From Gnetum montanum (Eukaryota > Streptophyta > Gnetopsida > Gnetales > Gnetaceae): DNA of 64,000 bases. The translations under genes were made by a program, and so were the position numbers. Of this stretch, positions 32,907 through 43,879 are shown piece after piece. Each line of letters starts with the position of its first letter. Position 1 is the first letter of the stretch. The stretch covers positions 856,295-920,294 of the forward strand of contig MNCI01028403.1 of assembly GCA_015680685.1 (NCBI GenBank). The letters run 5' to 3'. The notes beneath the pieces were generated by a model that searched no databases, was not told the origin of the DNA, and saw nothing but the letters and a program-made list of their open reading frames with translations.

Positions 32907-33900
32907 ATGTTAAATGTTACAAAGGAAAGAGATTTAAGTTTCAAGAAAAACTTGTTAACATGTCTAAGAAATAATTTGGACAATTGTTTTTGGTCTTATG
33001 ATGACCTTAAAGCTTTTAGGCAAGATGTGATGACACATAAGATCCCTTTAATAGAAGGTTGCAAAATAGTCAAGAAAAAACAAAGGAAATTTAATCCATC
33101 ATTTGAACCAGCTATGGAAGCCAAAACCAAGAAGTTGTTGCAAGCACGAATCATATATCCAGTACGATATTCAGCATGGCTTACTAACCTTATTCTAGTG
33201 AGAATGAAAAATGGTGATATAAGGCTTTGTGTAGACTTTAGAAATCTGAATGATGCCTCAAAAAAGGATAAGTATCCACTTCCAAGAATTGATGAGATGC
33301 TAATTAAAGTCTCAGGTTGTCAAATGTATTCCTTCTTAGATGGTTTCTCAAGTTATAATCAAATAGTGGTAAATAAGAATGATAGATTCAAAACTGCATT
33401 TATCACCAAATGGGGAACTTTCACTTATCAAATAATTCCATTTGGATTGTCAAATACTGGAGGCTACTTTCCAAAGAGCAATGGATTTAGCATTTAAGGA
33501 TTTATTGGGCAAATTTGTGGTGGTTTATTTGGATGATATTACAATATTTTCAAAAAAAGAAGAAGATCATATTGATCATCTCTAGTAAGTTTTCGACAAA
33601 TGTCATGAGTTTGGTATTTCATTAAATCCTAAGAAGTGTATCTTTGAGGTTAAATCTGGAAGTCTAGTAGGTCATGTGATATGTCAAGAAGGAATTTCCA
33701 TAGACAGCTCTTGAATTCAAGCAGTATAGAACATTGAGCATCCCACAAGTAAGAAATCTCTTAGATATTTCTTTTGAAAGATTAATTTTATAAAAAAGTT
33801 CATCCCCAGGTTTACTGAAATTACCAAGCCTTTGATGCATATGCTAAAAAAGGATATCCAAGTAGAGAAAACAATAGAATCAAAGAGAGCTTTATCAGAA
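32907..33900 (+). pseudogene. Element D reverse transcriptase
   Basis: RT domain of a Ty3/gypsy polyprotein. An open frame of 196 codons has MTHKIPLIEGCK, then LILVRMKNGDIRLCVDFRNL, YPLPRIDEML, FLDGFSSYNQI and IPFGLSN. A frameshift near 33470 follows; the other frame has the catalytic VVYLDDITIFSK, with YLDD at about 33520, then the thumb region with scattered stops. Confidence 0.85.
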
Positions 33901-33919
33901 GTTAAAATTGCTATACAAG

Positions 33920-34450
33920 AGCTTCATATTTGGTAAAGTCTAGGCTTAAAGAAGATTTTTGGTTATATTCTTTTGCTTCAAATGATTCTATCACTACCAT
34001 TCTAACACAAAAGGATACTGAAGGTCAAGATGAACCAATTGGATTTTTTGGGTATCAGTTGAAAGGTTCAGAGTTAAATTATTTAGACTTAGAGAAACAA
34101 GCTTTCATAGTCACCAAAGCACTTTAGCATTTGAAATATTATTTAGAAATTTCATTATTTCACATTATGCTAATTGAACCTATAGTCAAGTGATTCCTAT
34201 CCCAAAATGAGATTGGATTAAAAAGAGAAAAATGGCTTATAAAGTTGCAAACTTTCAAATTTTCATTAGAAATATGCAAAACAATTAAGGGAATGGGATT
34301 AGCTAAGTTAATGACTAGAGAAAGTGAAGTATGCACACTTGACACCCATGAAGAGAATTGGTATGATGAAATTCTCAAATTTCTTAATACAAAGAAAATC
34401 CCAAATAATTTAACTGCAAGTCAAAAGAGAGCTTTCTTCAAAAGAGCATG
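33920..34450 (+). pseudogene. Element D gypsy-type RNase H and connection region
   Basis: The frame 33930-34127 shows IGFFGYQLKGSELNYLDLEKQAF, the RNase H motif around the catalytic Glu. It is shortened and ends in TAG. A poorly conserved segment (34245-34451) links it to integrase. Together with the aRH upstream, D has two RNase H domains. Confidence 0.7.
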
Positions 34451-34505
34451 AACATTCGTCGTTAAAGATGGTATATTATACAGAAAGGATTTTCAAGGGG
34501 TTTTA

Positions 34506-35606
34506 TTGGAATGTGTTCATAATGATCAAATTAGTTTCATTTTGGAACAATTTCATGATCATTTGAATTTATTTTATGAATCCCCTAAGTCAACTATGCA
34601 ACATATACTTCGATATGGATATTACTGGCCTTCCATGTATCAAGACATTAGTTCAAAGATTCAAAAATGCTATAAATGTCAAATTCATGGGCCCAAGATT
34701 AAAAGGGCTAGAGCCCCTTTAAAGCCAGTAGTTGCAGATAGACCATTTCAGCAATGGGGTTTGGATTTTATTGGTACAATTACTCCTTCAAGAGCTGGAC
34801 ACAAGTTTATTCTCACAGCTACTGATTATTTTACTAAATGGTCTGAAGCAAAGGCTCTAAGAGGAAGTTCAGCATCAGACGTGATTAAGTTTCTAGAAGA
34901 CCACATTCTAAGTAGATTTGGTCTACCCGAAGTGTTAGTGTCAGACAATGGACCCGCCTTCAAATCCGAAGAGTTTATCAGATGGGCATCTGAAAAATCC
35001 ATTTTCTTATTTTCCTCATCAAATTATTATCCTCAAGGAAATGGCCTAGCAGAATCCACCAATAAAAAGCTTATCGCTTATATCAAGAAATCAATGGATG
35101 GGAATCCAGGAAATTGGATTGATTATCTACAATCCGCATTATGGTCAGATCGAATCAGATTCAAGAAAGCTATTGGGACATCACCATATAACTTAGTCTA
35201 TGGTTTGCCAGCAAGAATTACAAACAAGATTGTAAGCTCAGCTTCTGAATTTGTACAAAGATATAGTGAAAAAACTGATAAAGATAGAAGTTTCATGACT
35301 TTGCTTATTAAAAGAGAAGCTGAAGTAGATAAAGCAAGGGATAATTTGTTACAGAATACCTCTCAAGTTAAAAGATGGTTTGATAGGAAAGCTTTGAAAA
35401 GAACTTTCAAGATAGGGGACCTTGTCCTATTATGGAATATGAAGAAACCAAATAAATTTACACCGACATGGATTGGTCCCTTTCAAATTACAAAGCAATT
35501 GTCAGAGGATACTTACAAATTATCAACTTTGGATGGCATGGAATTGCAATTTCCATATAATGTTTTGCATATAAAACATTATTTGGGACAATTGCATACC
35601 GCTTGA
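34506..35606 (+). CDS. Element D integrase, 366 aa
   Basis: Inserts the element cDNA into host DNA. The N-terminal H2C2 zinc region is at about residues 10-60 (HDH, then CYKCQ). The catalytic core has D in QWGLDFIGT, D in VLVSDNGPAF and E in GLAESTNKK, the DD35E set, all kept. The C-terminal domain has FKIGDLVLLWN and WIGPFQITK. The only full-length undamaged enzyme domain in the window. The ATG at 34506 is internal; the real polyprotein begins far upstream. Confidence 0.88.
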   Translation: MECVHNDQISFILEQFHDHLNLFYESPKSTMQHILRYGYYWPSMYQDISSKIQKCYKCQIHGPKIKRARAPLKPVVADRPFQQWGLDFIGTITPSRAGHKFILTATDYFTKWSEAKALRGSSASDVIKFLEDHILSRFGLPEVLVSDNGPAFKSEEFIRWASEKSIFLFSSSNYYPQGNGLAESTNKKLIAYIKKSMDGNPGNWIDYLQSALWSDRIRFKKAIGTSPYNLVYGLPARITNKIVSSASEFVQRYSEKTDKDRSFMTLLIKREAEVDKARDNLLQNTSQVKRWFDRKALKRTFKIGDLVLLWNMKKPNKFTPTWIGPFQITKQLSEDTYKLSTLDGMELQFPYNVLHIKHYLGQLHTA

Positions 35607-35890
35607 AGATGTCATTACACAAAATAATACATGTATATACTATTAGGTATAATATTACTAGGAGTATAGTGTCAATTAATATGTTTAATTATGCTTTATT
35701 TAGATTAAAAAATAATTTTTCTTCAAGTGAGGCAAGTGGAAGCCTACAAGTGAAACAAGTGGAATTCTATAATTGTGACAAGTGGAGAAGGTGACGCATC
35801 CACTACTTAGTGAGGATTTTGACAAATGGTTAGAATTCCTAAAAAGAAGGAAACTTGGTTGAAGGTTCTTGGGGGGGAGTTTAAATTTCT
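35607..35890 (+). other. Element D spacer after integrase
   Basis: AT-rich, no coding signal. Words AAGTGGAAGCC, AAGTGAAACAAGTGG and ACAAGTGGAG recur at about 35725-35790. Leads into the TATA box at 35897. Confidence 0.5.
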
Positions 35891-35896
35891 AGCACC

Positions 35897-35906
35897 TATA
35901 AAAAGA
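35897..35906 (+). promoter_or_regulatory. TATA box upstream of extra ORF in element D
   Basis: TATAAAAAGA, 47 bases before the ATG at 35953. It resembles the LTR TATA box (TATAAAAAGG), but the surrounding sequence differs, so it is not a copied LTR promoter. Confidence 0.5.
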
Positions 35907-35952
35907 GGGTTAAGTTGCCTAAAATTTCATCATCTTTCAATTCAAGTTAAGT

Positions 35953-36501
35953 ATGGAGAACAAGAAAGAGCTAATTTGAAAGAGGGAGATGGAGTTTGAG
36001 AGAGCAATGAGAAAGCCTTTTATTCCATATGTGATGGGATGTTGCCTTGATCATGTATTGAGGGCTTACCTAAAGGCTAGATCTTGTGGAGCTCCAAAAG
36101 AGTGTCTTTTTATGGATTGGTTGTCCGATGAATTTTCTTTTCTCACTAAAGGTTTGGATATAGAGTCCAATGTTTGGGGGCAATATCAAGATTGCTCTAA
36201 AGAAGAGGAAAAAGGAGAAGAGAAACCAACCTATGAAGAGTCATCATGGGGATGGAGAGAAGTAATTATCTTCTGAGAGGAAAATGAAGAACCTACTGGA
36301 GAAGAACCAAAGAGGTCATCCAAAAAAGAAAATGAGAAAAGTGCTAAAGAGAAAGCTTCAGTAGATCAAGGTGAGAGCTCTACCAAGCCAAATGGCAACA
36401 GAACCGCCTTCATCTCATCAGAAATTTTCTATGAAATAGTTAGAGAGATGAGGATTTCCACTAGGGTGACCCTCACAATCCAATTTCTATCCCAAGAATA
36501 G
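35953..36501 (+). pseudogene. Extra ORF downstream of element D integrase
   Basis: Same strand as the element. ATG at 35953, then a TGA after eight codons, then open from 35989 to a TGA at 36274-36276; the frame stays open and protein-like beyond that to TAG at 36499-36501. The first half has FIPYVMGCCLDHVLRAYLKA and ECLFMDWLSDEF; the second half is E/K/S-rich and then has a hydrophobic-basic end. About 180 codons in total. No recognised domain. Extra ORFs between pol and the 3' LTR are known in Tat and Athila elements; the separate TATA box suggests its own messenger. Confidence 0.5.
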
Positions 36502-36725
36502 TTCAAGAAGGACTTGATAATGTACAGTTTGTTATGTATAGTTTGTTATGTACAGTTTGATTTTTCTTAGGAATGAGGTTTTTGTCCCATCACACCTTAT
36601 GTTAAATGGGAATTTTCCTCAAAAAATATTTCCATTCAGCTGTAAAAATTCAATGGAAATTTCAGTATGTTTCAATGTTGAAATGAGGCTGCATAAACTT
36701 ATTTAAGCTTTTAAGGGGGCAGAAA
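36502..36725 (+). promoter_or_regulatory. Element D 3' end with polypurine tract
   Basis: Non-coding. A short repeat of TACAGTTTGTTATG-like words at 36520-36560. The PPT TTTTAAGGGGGCAGAAA (36709-36725) directly abuts the LTR start TGTTGG. Confidence 0.75.
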
Positions 36726-39700
36726 TGTTGGCACATTTGGCCATTTCATGGAACAACAAAAGTACAGACTGGTAAAAGACAATATTTGAAACAAATGCAT
36801 AAACAATCAATTTGTTTTAAATCACTGAAAAATATGAATGATGCTAGAATTGTATGGGATTTCAATGCCATCAGACGAGATGAAAATGGAACTTTTTCTG
36901 ATCATACGATGGTGCACAGGACAAGCTTCGTATGGAATTTAAATTCTAGAAATTCTTGGGGCTATAATGGAAGGAGTAGAGTGAAATTAATTTCAAGAAA
37001 AATGTACATGTACTTTAACTACTAAATTAAAAATAAATAAGAAGAACTCATGTCTGATACTGCAAGTACAACTGTTCATGTCATAATTGTGAATTGGCGC
37101 TAGAAGGATGCCAAGCTTGATCTGAAATCGGCTTCCCTACTAATTTATGTGGATTAGCAATTCTAACAGCTGAGGACCATCAAACAAGGTACTGATTGCA
37201 AAATCTGGGTTTTAGCACCCTTCGAGCACAAAACCCTAGCCGTGGCCTACACTTTTCTCTGCCACATCTTACTCGTTGTTGCTTCTTTAGATGTTTCTCA
37301 TGTTGTTGCTTTGCCGTTTTCGCCTATTCCTTGCCATTGGAGATGTTCCGTTAAGGATCTTCTTGAGATTTTGTGGAAAATACGAGCCTCAGCACATTGC
37401 TGTAAATCGCAGAGGTTATTAGCCCTGGGCCAGAGCAAAGTTATGATTATTTTGTGTGACGCAGGCAAAACCAGTGGCCAAAAGTGAGGCCAATCTACAG
37501 CAAAGAAACACAAATGGTTGTAGACAGTTGAAAGAAGTTACTGTACATTCCAGCAACTGCTTATAAGTAAGTATCCCAGTTGTTAAAGGTTCCCTAGATA
37601 TTCGAGAAGCTGCTATAGATGGCCAACACAAGTTCTACCACTTTGCTACAGCCCAACAACATGCTCAATAGCAACATCAACCCACAAATTAGTGAGAATC
37701 AGCAAAAATTCATGGCCTGCATCAAGCTCTAGCGATACCACCGTTACTGACGAATGAGGATGTACAGGAAGATGTGGCAACTACAAGCAAACCATGCGCA
37801 GAAGTAGTTTCAACTGCTACGGTATTTTTGGGAGGTGTGGCCGCACATTGCAAAAGCTCGTTAAGCAAAATCAGCAGCTTGCCAAACGACAAAGCATCTC
37901 CTCCACAAATATTTCTAAGCAGAAAAACATCCTGTGCAAGACAAATCGTTGATGAAATCAAGGAGAAAGAGGAGGAAGCAATGAGTGATTGCGTAGTGGG
38001 AAACATAGAAGTTATTTTTCCAATGGGCATGGTCGACTGTGTGGTTGTTGCCTGTATAGGCGTGGCTGCGGCACTTAATGCACCATACTCGAATGTGCCC
38101 ACATGTGGAAGCAGGTCATCAGCACTGAGGGTTTGCAGTTCCAAGCCATTTCACTACCGACATGGAAGAAATGACAACTATTGCTGAACCGTGCGTAGAA
38201 GTGGTTCCAACTACCATCGTATTTTCAGGAGGTTCAGTGGGTGAGACAAGTTTGGCGGANAATATTTTCTTTTTTTGTCTTCATCGGCCATCCCCTAAAT
38301 CAATTTTATATTCAATTATATTCGTTTGTGAAGATCTAGTTTCCTCACTAGACATAGGAGTTTCTTGTTTAAAAATGAAACATTTCTACGGCCTTGAGGT
38401 AAACATTGGATACAAACGTTGTATACCCCTATGAATTCCTAAGGAAATTATAAGAGAAAAAAGAAAAAGGGAGAAATTGTTGAATATCTGTCAAATATCC
38501 TACACTTGTCAATTGTAGCTTATCAGTGGTTACAACCACCCAAGATTTTTTTTGTAACTTACCTAACTTGTTAGGCAAGTAATCTCCTAACTTGTTGGCC
38601 AAGTTACTTGGGAGAGAAGTTAGGTATGATATTTTTGAAGATGTAACTACCTTTGAATCCTATAAAAAGGCTTTAGGGGTAAGAAGAAAAAGACACTTGG
38701 GGGAGGTCTCACATTACACTTTTGGAGAAGACACTTGATACATCACACCTGGGAACGCTACTAGCTAGCACTTGGGCTCTCACTTGGAGACACACTTGGG
38801 ATCTTGAGTAGAGCATTATAAAGAAGATATTGTGAACGATTGCTTGTAAGATGGCTTGCTAAAGAAAGAATTTCAGCCTCTTTGTCATAGTCCTATGAGT
38901 TATGTTTTATTTTTATTTTTTTAAAATTTTCTAGCTAGTGGTTTAGATAGTATCATCCTTGGCAAGTAATTTTGGGATTTTTAGATTGCTCTTATTGTTC
39001 TTGTTTCCCGATAGAAAATTTCTATTAAAATTTTTCCAGAAGAAGTTTGAAAGCCTTAAGAGCATTTTAGTAGTGAATTTGGTTATTGTGCAACGTATAA
39101 GAACTGCTTTTGAGATCGTTGTGAGAAAGCCTCTGCTTGTAGTCATGCCGTTGAACGATTCAATGGTCAAGAGGGTTCAAAAAATATTTGGTATTTTGAT
39201 GCTACCAAAATAGCTTCTTTTTATCCTTAAAGTAAATCTCTGTGGTATTTCAATCAGAAACTATCAAGTCTTTTGAAGGTTTTGTTGAATGCAATTGTTG
39301 ACATCCATTATCTAGCCAAAATGGAGTCTCATACGTGGTAGTTTACGTAGCAATTTTTGGTAGCATAGTAGGATTTTCTTGAAGAAATTACTTATTTGAG
39401 CCTTGGAAGTTTGAACAATTCATAGTTATTGAATTTGGGATAGCTTTATTGCGAAGTGTTTACTCGTGTCATTTTACCTTGTTCAAATATTTGAGGTCCA
39501 CGCAAATCTGCTTTCTTTTCTATCTATTTCCATTGAATCTTACTCTATTTCTGGTTTTTTTGTGGAACTATTTCTTTCTCTGGGGAAAATTAGAAGTAGA
39601 TTTGCAGAGTTATGCTCAAATTTTTTTTGCAAAATTTTATTTGTTACAAGTAGGTATTATAAGGACTGCGTAGACTAGGCAATTGAACAAAATAGGAACT

Positions 39701-39945
39701 CTCAACAACTCACAGTACTTGGCAAAGTTAGCTGAATCTCTTTAAGATAAGTCATTTGTAGTTTACACACAACGCAATAGTTTCATATTTCACAACCGCA
39801 TGCCGCAACAGCACACACACATACTTACATTAACTACTGAGTTTATTTGGAGGTATCTGGGCCTTGGTGTTGCTAGAGACCAGCAGGCACCTAAATCCTG
39901 TTCGAGGACACTCGTTGGCGGTCGCATCCCAAACAGTCACCAACA
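36726..39945 (+). repeat. Element D 3' LTR
   Basis: 3220 bp as assembled, TGTTGG to CCAACA. PBS-like site at 37095, ORF region 37620-38240, N at 38260, TATA at 38661-38670. About 130 bp present in the 5' LTR (28500-28630) are missing at the N, so the true length is probably near 3.35 kb. Followed by GCTAT, the target-site duplication. Confidence 0.9.
37774..38187 (+). CDS. ORF inside element D 3' LTR, 137 aa
   Basis: The better-preserved copy of the ORF at 27967-28440. Contains AEVVSTATVFLGGVAAHCK, ASPPQIFLSRK, a K/E stretch and VIFPMGMVDCVV. Open throughout, while the 5' LTR copy has one TAG. It could be part of a longer reading frame that starts at MANTS (37620 region). Function unknown. 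Confidence 0.4.
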   Translation: MATTSKPCAEVVSTATVFLGGVAAHCKSSLSKISSLPNDKASPPQIFLSRKTSCARQIVDEIKEKEEEAMSDCVVGNIEVIFPMGMVDCVVVACIGVAAALNAPYSNVPTCGSRSSALRVCSSKPFHYRHGRNDNYC

Positions 39946-39950
39946 GCTAT

Positions 39951-41720
39951 TCCATAGCTTCATCCTTTGTTAATGTTGAGTTGAGGAATGTGGGGTCGGT
40001 AATCTAGGCTCTTAATTTGGCAACTCCAACAACCAAGCATTCATTCAGCTTCTTGACTATTTCAAGTTGCCCCTCTAAGATGATATTCTTGCCCCTTGCC
40101 TCTAGTAGCTCTAACTAGGTTGTAGTAATGTTATCCAGAAATTCAAAGACATCTAGAAGTAGTTTCTTGATTTTCACCAATTCATTTAGTAGTTCTTCAT
40201 GCTACACTGCATTTATTCTATTGCGTATGGTTCTTGTGGACATCTGCACATCCTTGAATGTAGCGATGCTTTGTGCAAGTGCCATAGGTGCACTAAGCAT
40301 TTTGGCAATCATGTTAGCAATCACCTATGCTACATTTTCCTATCCTTGGTGCTACATCACCAAAACTATTATCCCCTCACCCTCCTCCAAGCACACTGAG
40401 AAGGTCATAGCATTTCTAGAGATTTTTTGGAGTGATTGCTATTCTACGAGAGATACTATAAGCTCTTTGGCACTCAAATTTGACCTTCTAGGCAACTATG
40501 TTCTTTGTAATGAAAAAATGGATCCACTTCCATGCATAAATATAATTTTCTTGACCATCTCATTAAGCTAACTCATTAGTGGTTTGTACACAAATGGGTC
40601 CCCACCACTTGTTACATTTTGTTTCTCTTATTCATGTAAGATCCATTCTCTATATTAGCACAACTATTGGGTAGTTGTAGTGATGTCTAGCACAGTTGTT
40701 TGATTAGTAAGTGGAGGTGGTGGTCACTGATCCTCTTCTTAAATAGTAATTGTAGGCATCTTATCTTTCATCATTTTTACTTAATTGGTATCTAGAACAT
40801 GCCTGACAACATTATTAGTGTAATAGACTATTCCTTTCCTTCAACAGAGTTTCCTAATGAGGCATGGAAACTAAAGTGCCTTTCTTCTACATTCATTTTC
40901 TTTAAATTACTTCTCCATCTTTAAATAGATAAGCTATAGAAGGTTTATGGGGAATCCCCACTTAGAGTCATGCATGCTTAGGCAAAGAAGGTAGCAATTT
41001 TGCTTGGCCTCACTATGGGATTGAGGTGGAAGGCCAAAATCCTATAGTGGATCCTCTCTACTAGTGTAAGTATGCTAAATGCCTTGTGGTATACATCATA
41101 GTACTATTAAACCTATTCTTTGTTGATGTTGGGATTCACATGCATTGGGATCTTAACAAGACTTGCCCCAATTTCTAGTAACTAAAGCACTTGCGCAGTG
41201 TCCTCCATTAAGTAGGAAACTAAGCTATCCTTGATTTTGATTGTTGAGTTGGCCTACCTTTTGTTCTAGAACAAAAATGTTTTTTCCATGTACTACTCCC
41301 CAATGAAAGTGATAATTCGACACATCGGAGAGGCCTTTAGCTATTCTTGCACTTCATTTGGTGCTTGCTCTAGGAAAGGGATAAAGTTTAACTCCTAGAA
41401 TACTATTTTCTAGACCTCCTACAATCTAATCTGATTCAAGTAAGCCTTTGTCAAGGTCACCTCAATATTTTCTTGTTGCATTAATGTAACATCCCAATCG
41501 GAGTGTTCTATTACTACTGCTAGTTCTACAATATGTCTAATAGATTCCACCTCTACCTCTTCCTTAAAAGAACCTATGCTACCTCTTTCTTAAGAGAACC
41601 TATGGTATGGGTTGCAAGCAGTTCTTCCTAAGCTTGTTCTTGGTCCCTTTCTATTCATGGCCATTTCTCCCTTGGTTGAGATGGTCCTACTTCTTGTGTA
41701 TGCTTTCCTTTTGGTGCCAT
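39951..41720 (-). pseudogene. Element C extra ORF, N-terminal part
   Basis: Starts at an ATG at 41720 on the minus strand (MAPKGKHTQE) and runs down to the D insertion; aligns with 51748-53028. Many in-frame TAG codons. It begins hydrophilic, then continues with blocks matching the IPMHVDPNIKKEW segment of the paralogue. Sense strand of the element and downstream of pol, as expected for the Athila extra (env-like) ORF. Confidence 0.65.
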
Positions 41721-43860
41721 CTGCTGTTACAACACATCCATGGATTAGTAGATATAATGTATAACCTTAAATTTTTGAATATCTTCTCTTGTTAGTTAGT
41801 TACACTTTGGATAAGGTTAGACCATGGTATATTTATTATTTTATTATTATATTATTGATTATTTATTATAAATGTCACCAAAGCTTGTTGGAATGGTTTA
41901 ACTCTTATAATTTGGTGTTTAATAGTTGGTTTCTTAGTTAAAACCTTGTGGGAGTTAAAAAATGACAAAAAATATTCTATAAAAAATGGCACATTTGTGG
42001 GCCCCATGATGAAGAGCTTACCTTTGGTAGCTGTAGGGTTGAAGAATGGAGTGATTTGGATGAACGATTAAGAAGTTATGGGCTCTAGAAAGTTCTAGAC
42101 TCTGAAAATTTAAAGAACTTCCTTGGAATTTATGAGAAAATATAAAATTTTCCAAGTTGGGGCACACATATATATATTATTTTTTCCTTATGTCGACAAG
42201 GCCCCATATATTGGGCCTCATATATGGGTCCGCTCAATTGATGGGGCCTCATATATGGGGCCCATAGGTAGAATTTTCAAATTTAAATATCCTAAAAAAT
42301 AGAAGGAACCTTTCAATGAATTTGGGATCCATGGAATCCTAAAAAAGCCAAGAATATCATTGAAGAGAATCTTTGAATGATCAAAAATTAAAAATTTTGA
42401 TGGAGAACATGTTTATTAAAAAAAATGTGTAAAGGAGCATATGGTATGATGCAAAATATGTGTGTATGAAATATTCTGATTGCGAAAATGTCTAAGGATA
42501 ACATACTTAATGAACCCAACCAAGAGATATGCAAGTAGGTCCTTTCCATAGCAAGAACATGCCTTGTTTGCCCTTGCATAACCTCAACCTAAGGAGTCTA
42601 TGAACCCCATAAGTGATTAATGGCTAATAGACATTATGGAACAAAACTTAAAAGATTCTACCAAAGAATTCAAGTATGTCAGATAAAGACATGGAATCAA
42701 GAACATGGACATTGACAGTGAGGTGAATTATGGTCAACATAGATGGGTGATAGAGAAGCTAGAATAAAATTCCAAACTAAGGTCATAAGAAGTCCCTTAT
42801 GGATTTTGTGTTTAAAATGACTTAAGAAGATCCATTCTTAGTCTAGACCAAAATCAATCTCTTTCAATGACTTCACATCACCACTCTAAGACTAATCCAT
42901 CCCCTTGAGACACAAAAATACTCCAATAGAACAACCACCATTCCATAAAGAGGAGAAAAGAGAAATAGGAAGTGAGAGAGGGCCTTAATTAGAGAGGACC
43001 TTTAGGCATGGGTAACATGTCTTTCTAGTCCCATAACTAGTTCTTCTAGCTTGTTTATTTGTCTAAGGGGAGTACTTTGAATTCCCATCATGTTCTTTCC
43101 TTTTTATTTTTTTTGGATGAAAATCACACCATGCAATGACTTTATTAGACTTCCTATTATAGGATGTTATGAAACAGTAAGAAGTCTATGAAAATACTCA
43201 AGCACCCAAAAAAGTAGAAGAGTACAAAGAGTATTAAGTCCCCTTGAAGTCACATCCTATGCAAACCTTTGAATCTTTTCCAATTCTAGAAACTACTAAG
43301 GTCATAAATTTATTAAAATTTGATTTAATGAAAGGGACCTCAAATTTCCAAAATAAGGAAAACCAAAGAGTTTGGGAATGGGTGGATGTCATGGACTCAC
43401 TACCTATTCCATGAAAAAGAAACCATGACTAGGTAATCAACAAAAATATTCAAAAATAGAAATTGGACATTAGCAAACAAAACATAAAGCACAAACCACC
43501 ATTAGTAATAGCTACAATACCACTATGTCCTATTGGCATAAAACATGTTTATTATCAAAAATTAAAAATCACACTCAAATGAAACAAAGTAAAATATATA
43601 AGAAAGTTTATAAGATTTAAGAGAGATTTAAATGTACTAAATATGATGTAAAATAAAAATGGTGTAAAATAGGAAAAATTTTAAAAATACAAAATGTGTA
43701 AAATAAATGAATTGTAAAATTAAAAATGTGGAAAACAAAAAATAGAAAAAATGATGAGCCATATGGATGATTAGCATAGATGCCCATCTCCCCCACAACT
43801 AAGTTGGAAGGAGAAGATCTAAAAAATTGAGCATGGTTATCTATCCATTAAGGTATTTGT
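41721..43860 (-). other. Element C spacer between pol and extra ORF
   Basis: AT-rich and non-coding. Shares long blocks with 58560-59820 of element H. At 42195-42265 there are three copies of a GGGCCTCATATATGGG-like palindromic word. At 43600-43760 TGTAAAATA-like words repeat. Homology between C and the second Athila-like copy stops near 42063 (53367 on the other side). Confidence 0.55.
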
Positions 43861-43879
43861 TACATTAGCATGCTTGGGC

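Larger units (their letters stand above)
26903..39945 (+). mobile_element. Tat-like LTR retrotransposon D, nearly complete
   Basis: Plus-strand element inserted in element C's extra ORF. LTRs at 26903-about 30120 and 36726-39945. Target-site duplication GCTAT at 26898-26902 and 39946-39950; the uninterrupted paralogue has GCTAT at 51743-51747. Domain order is gag, protease, aRH, RT, RNase H, integrase, then a TATA-preceded extra ORF and PPT. The PBS and gag start lie in the 869-base gap. The integrase frame is open; gag, protease and RT have a few stops and one frameshift, so it is probably dead now but was autonomous in design. Confidence 0.9.

Noticed and set aside
40128-40571. 147-codon plus-strand frame
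   Set aside because: Antisense shadow of the element C extra ORF, whose minus-strand frame is supported by the paralogue at 51900-52330.
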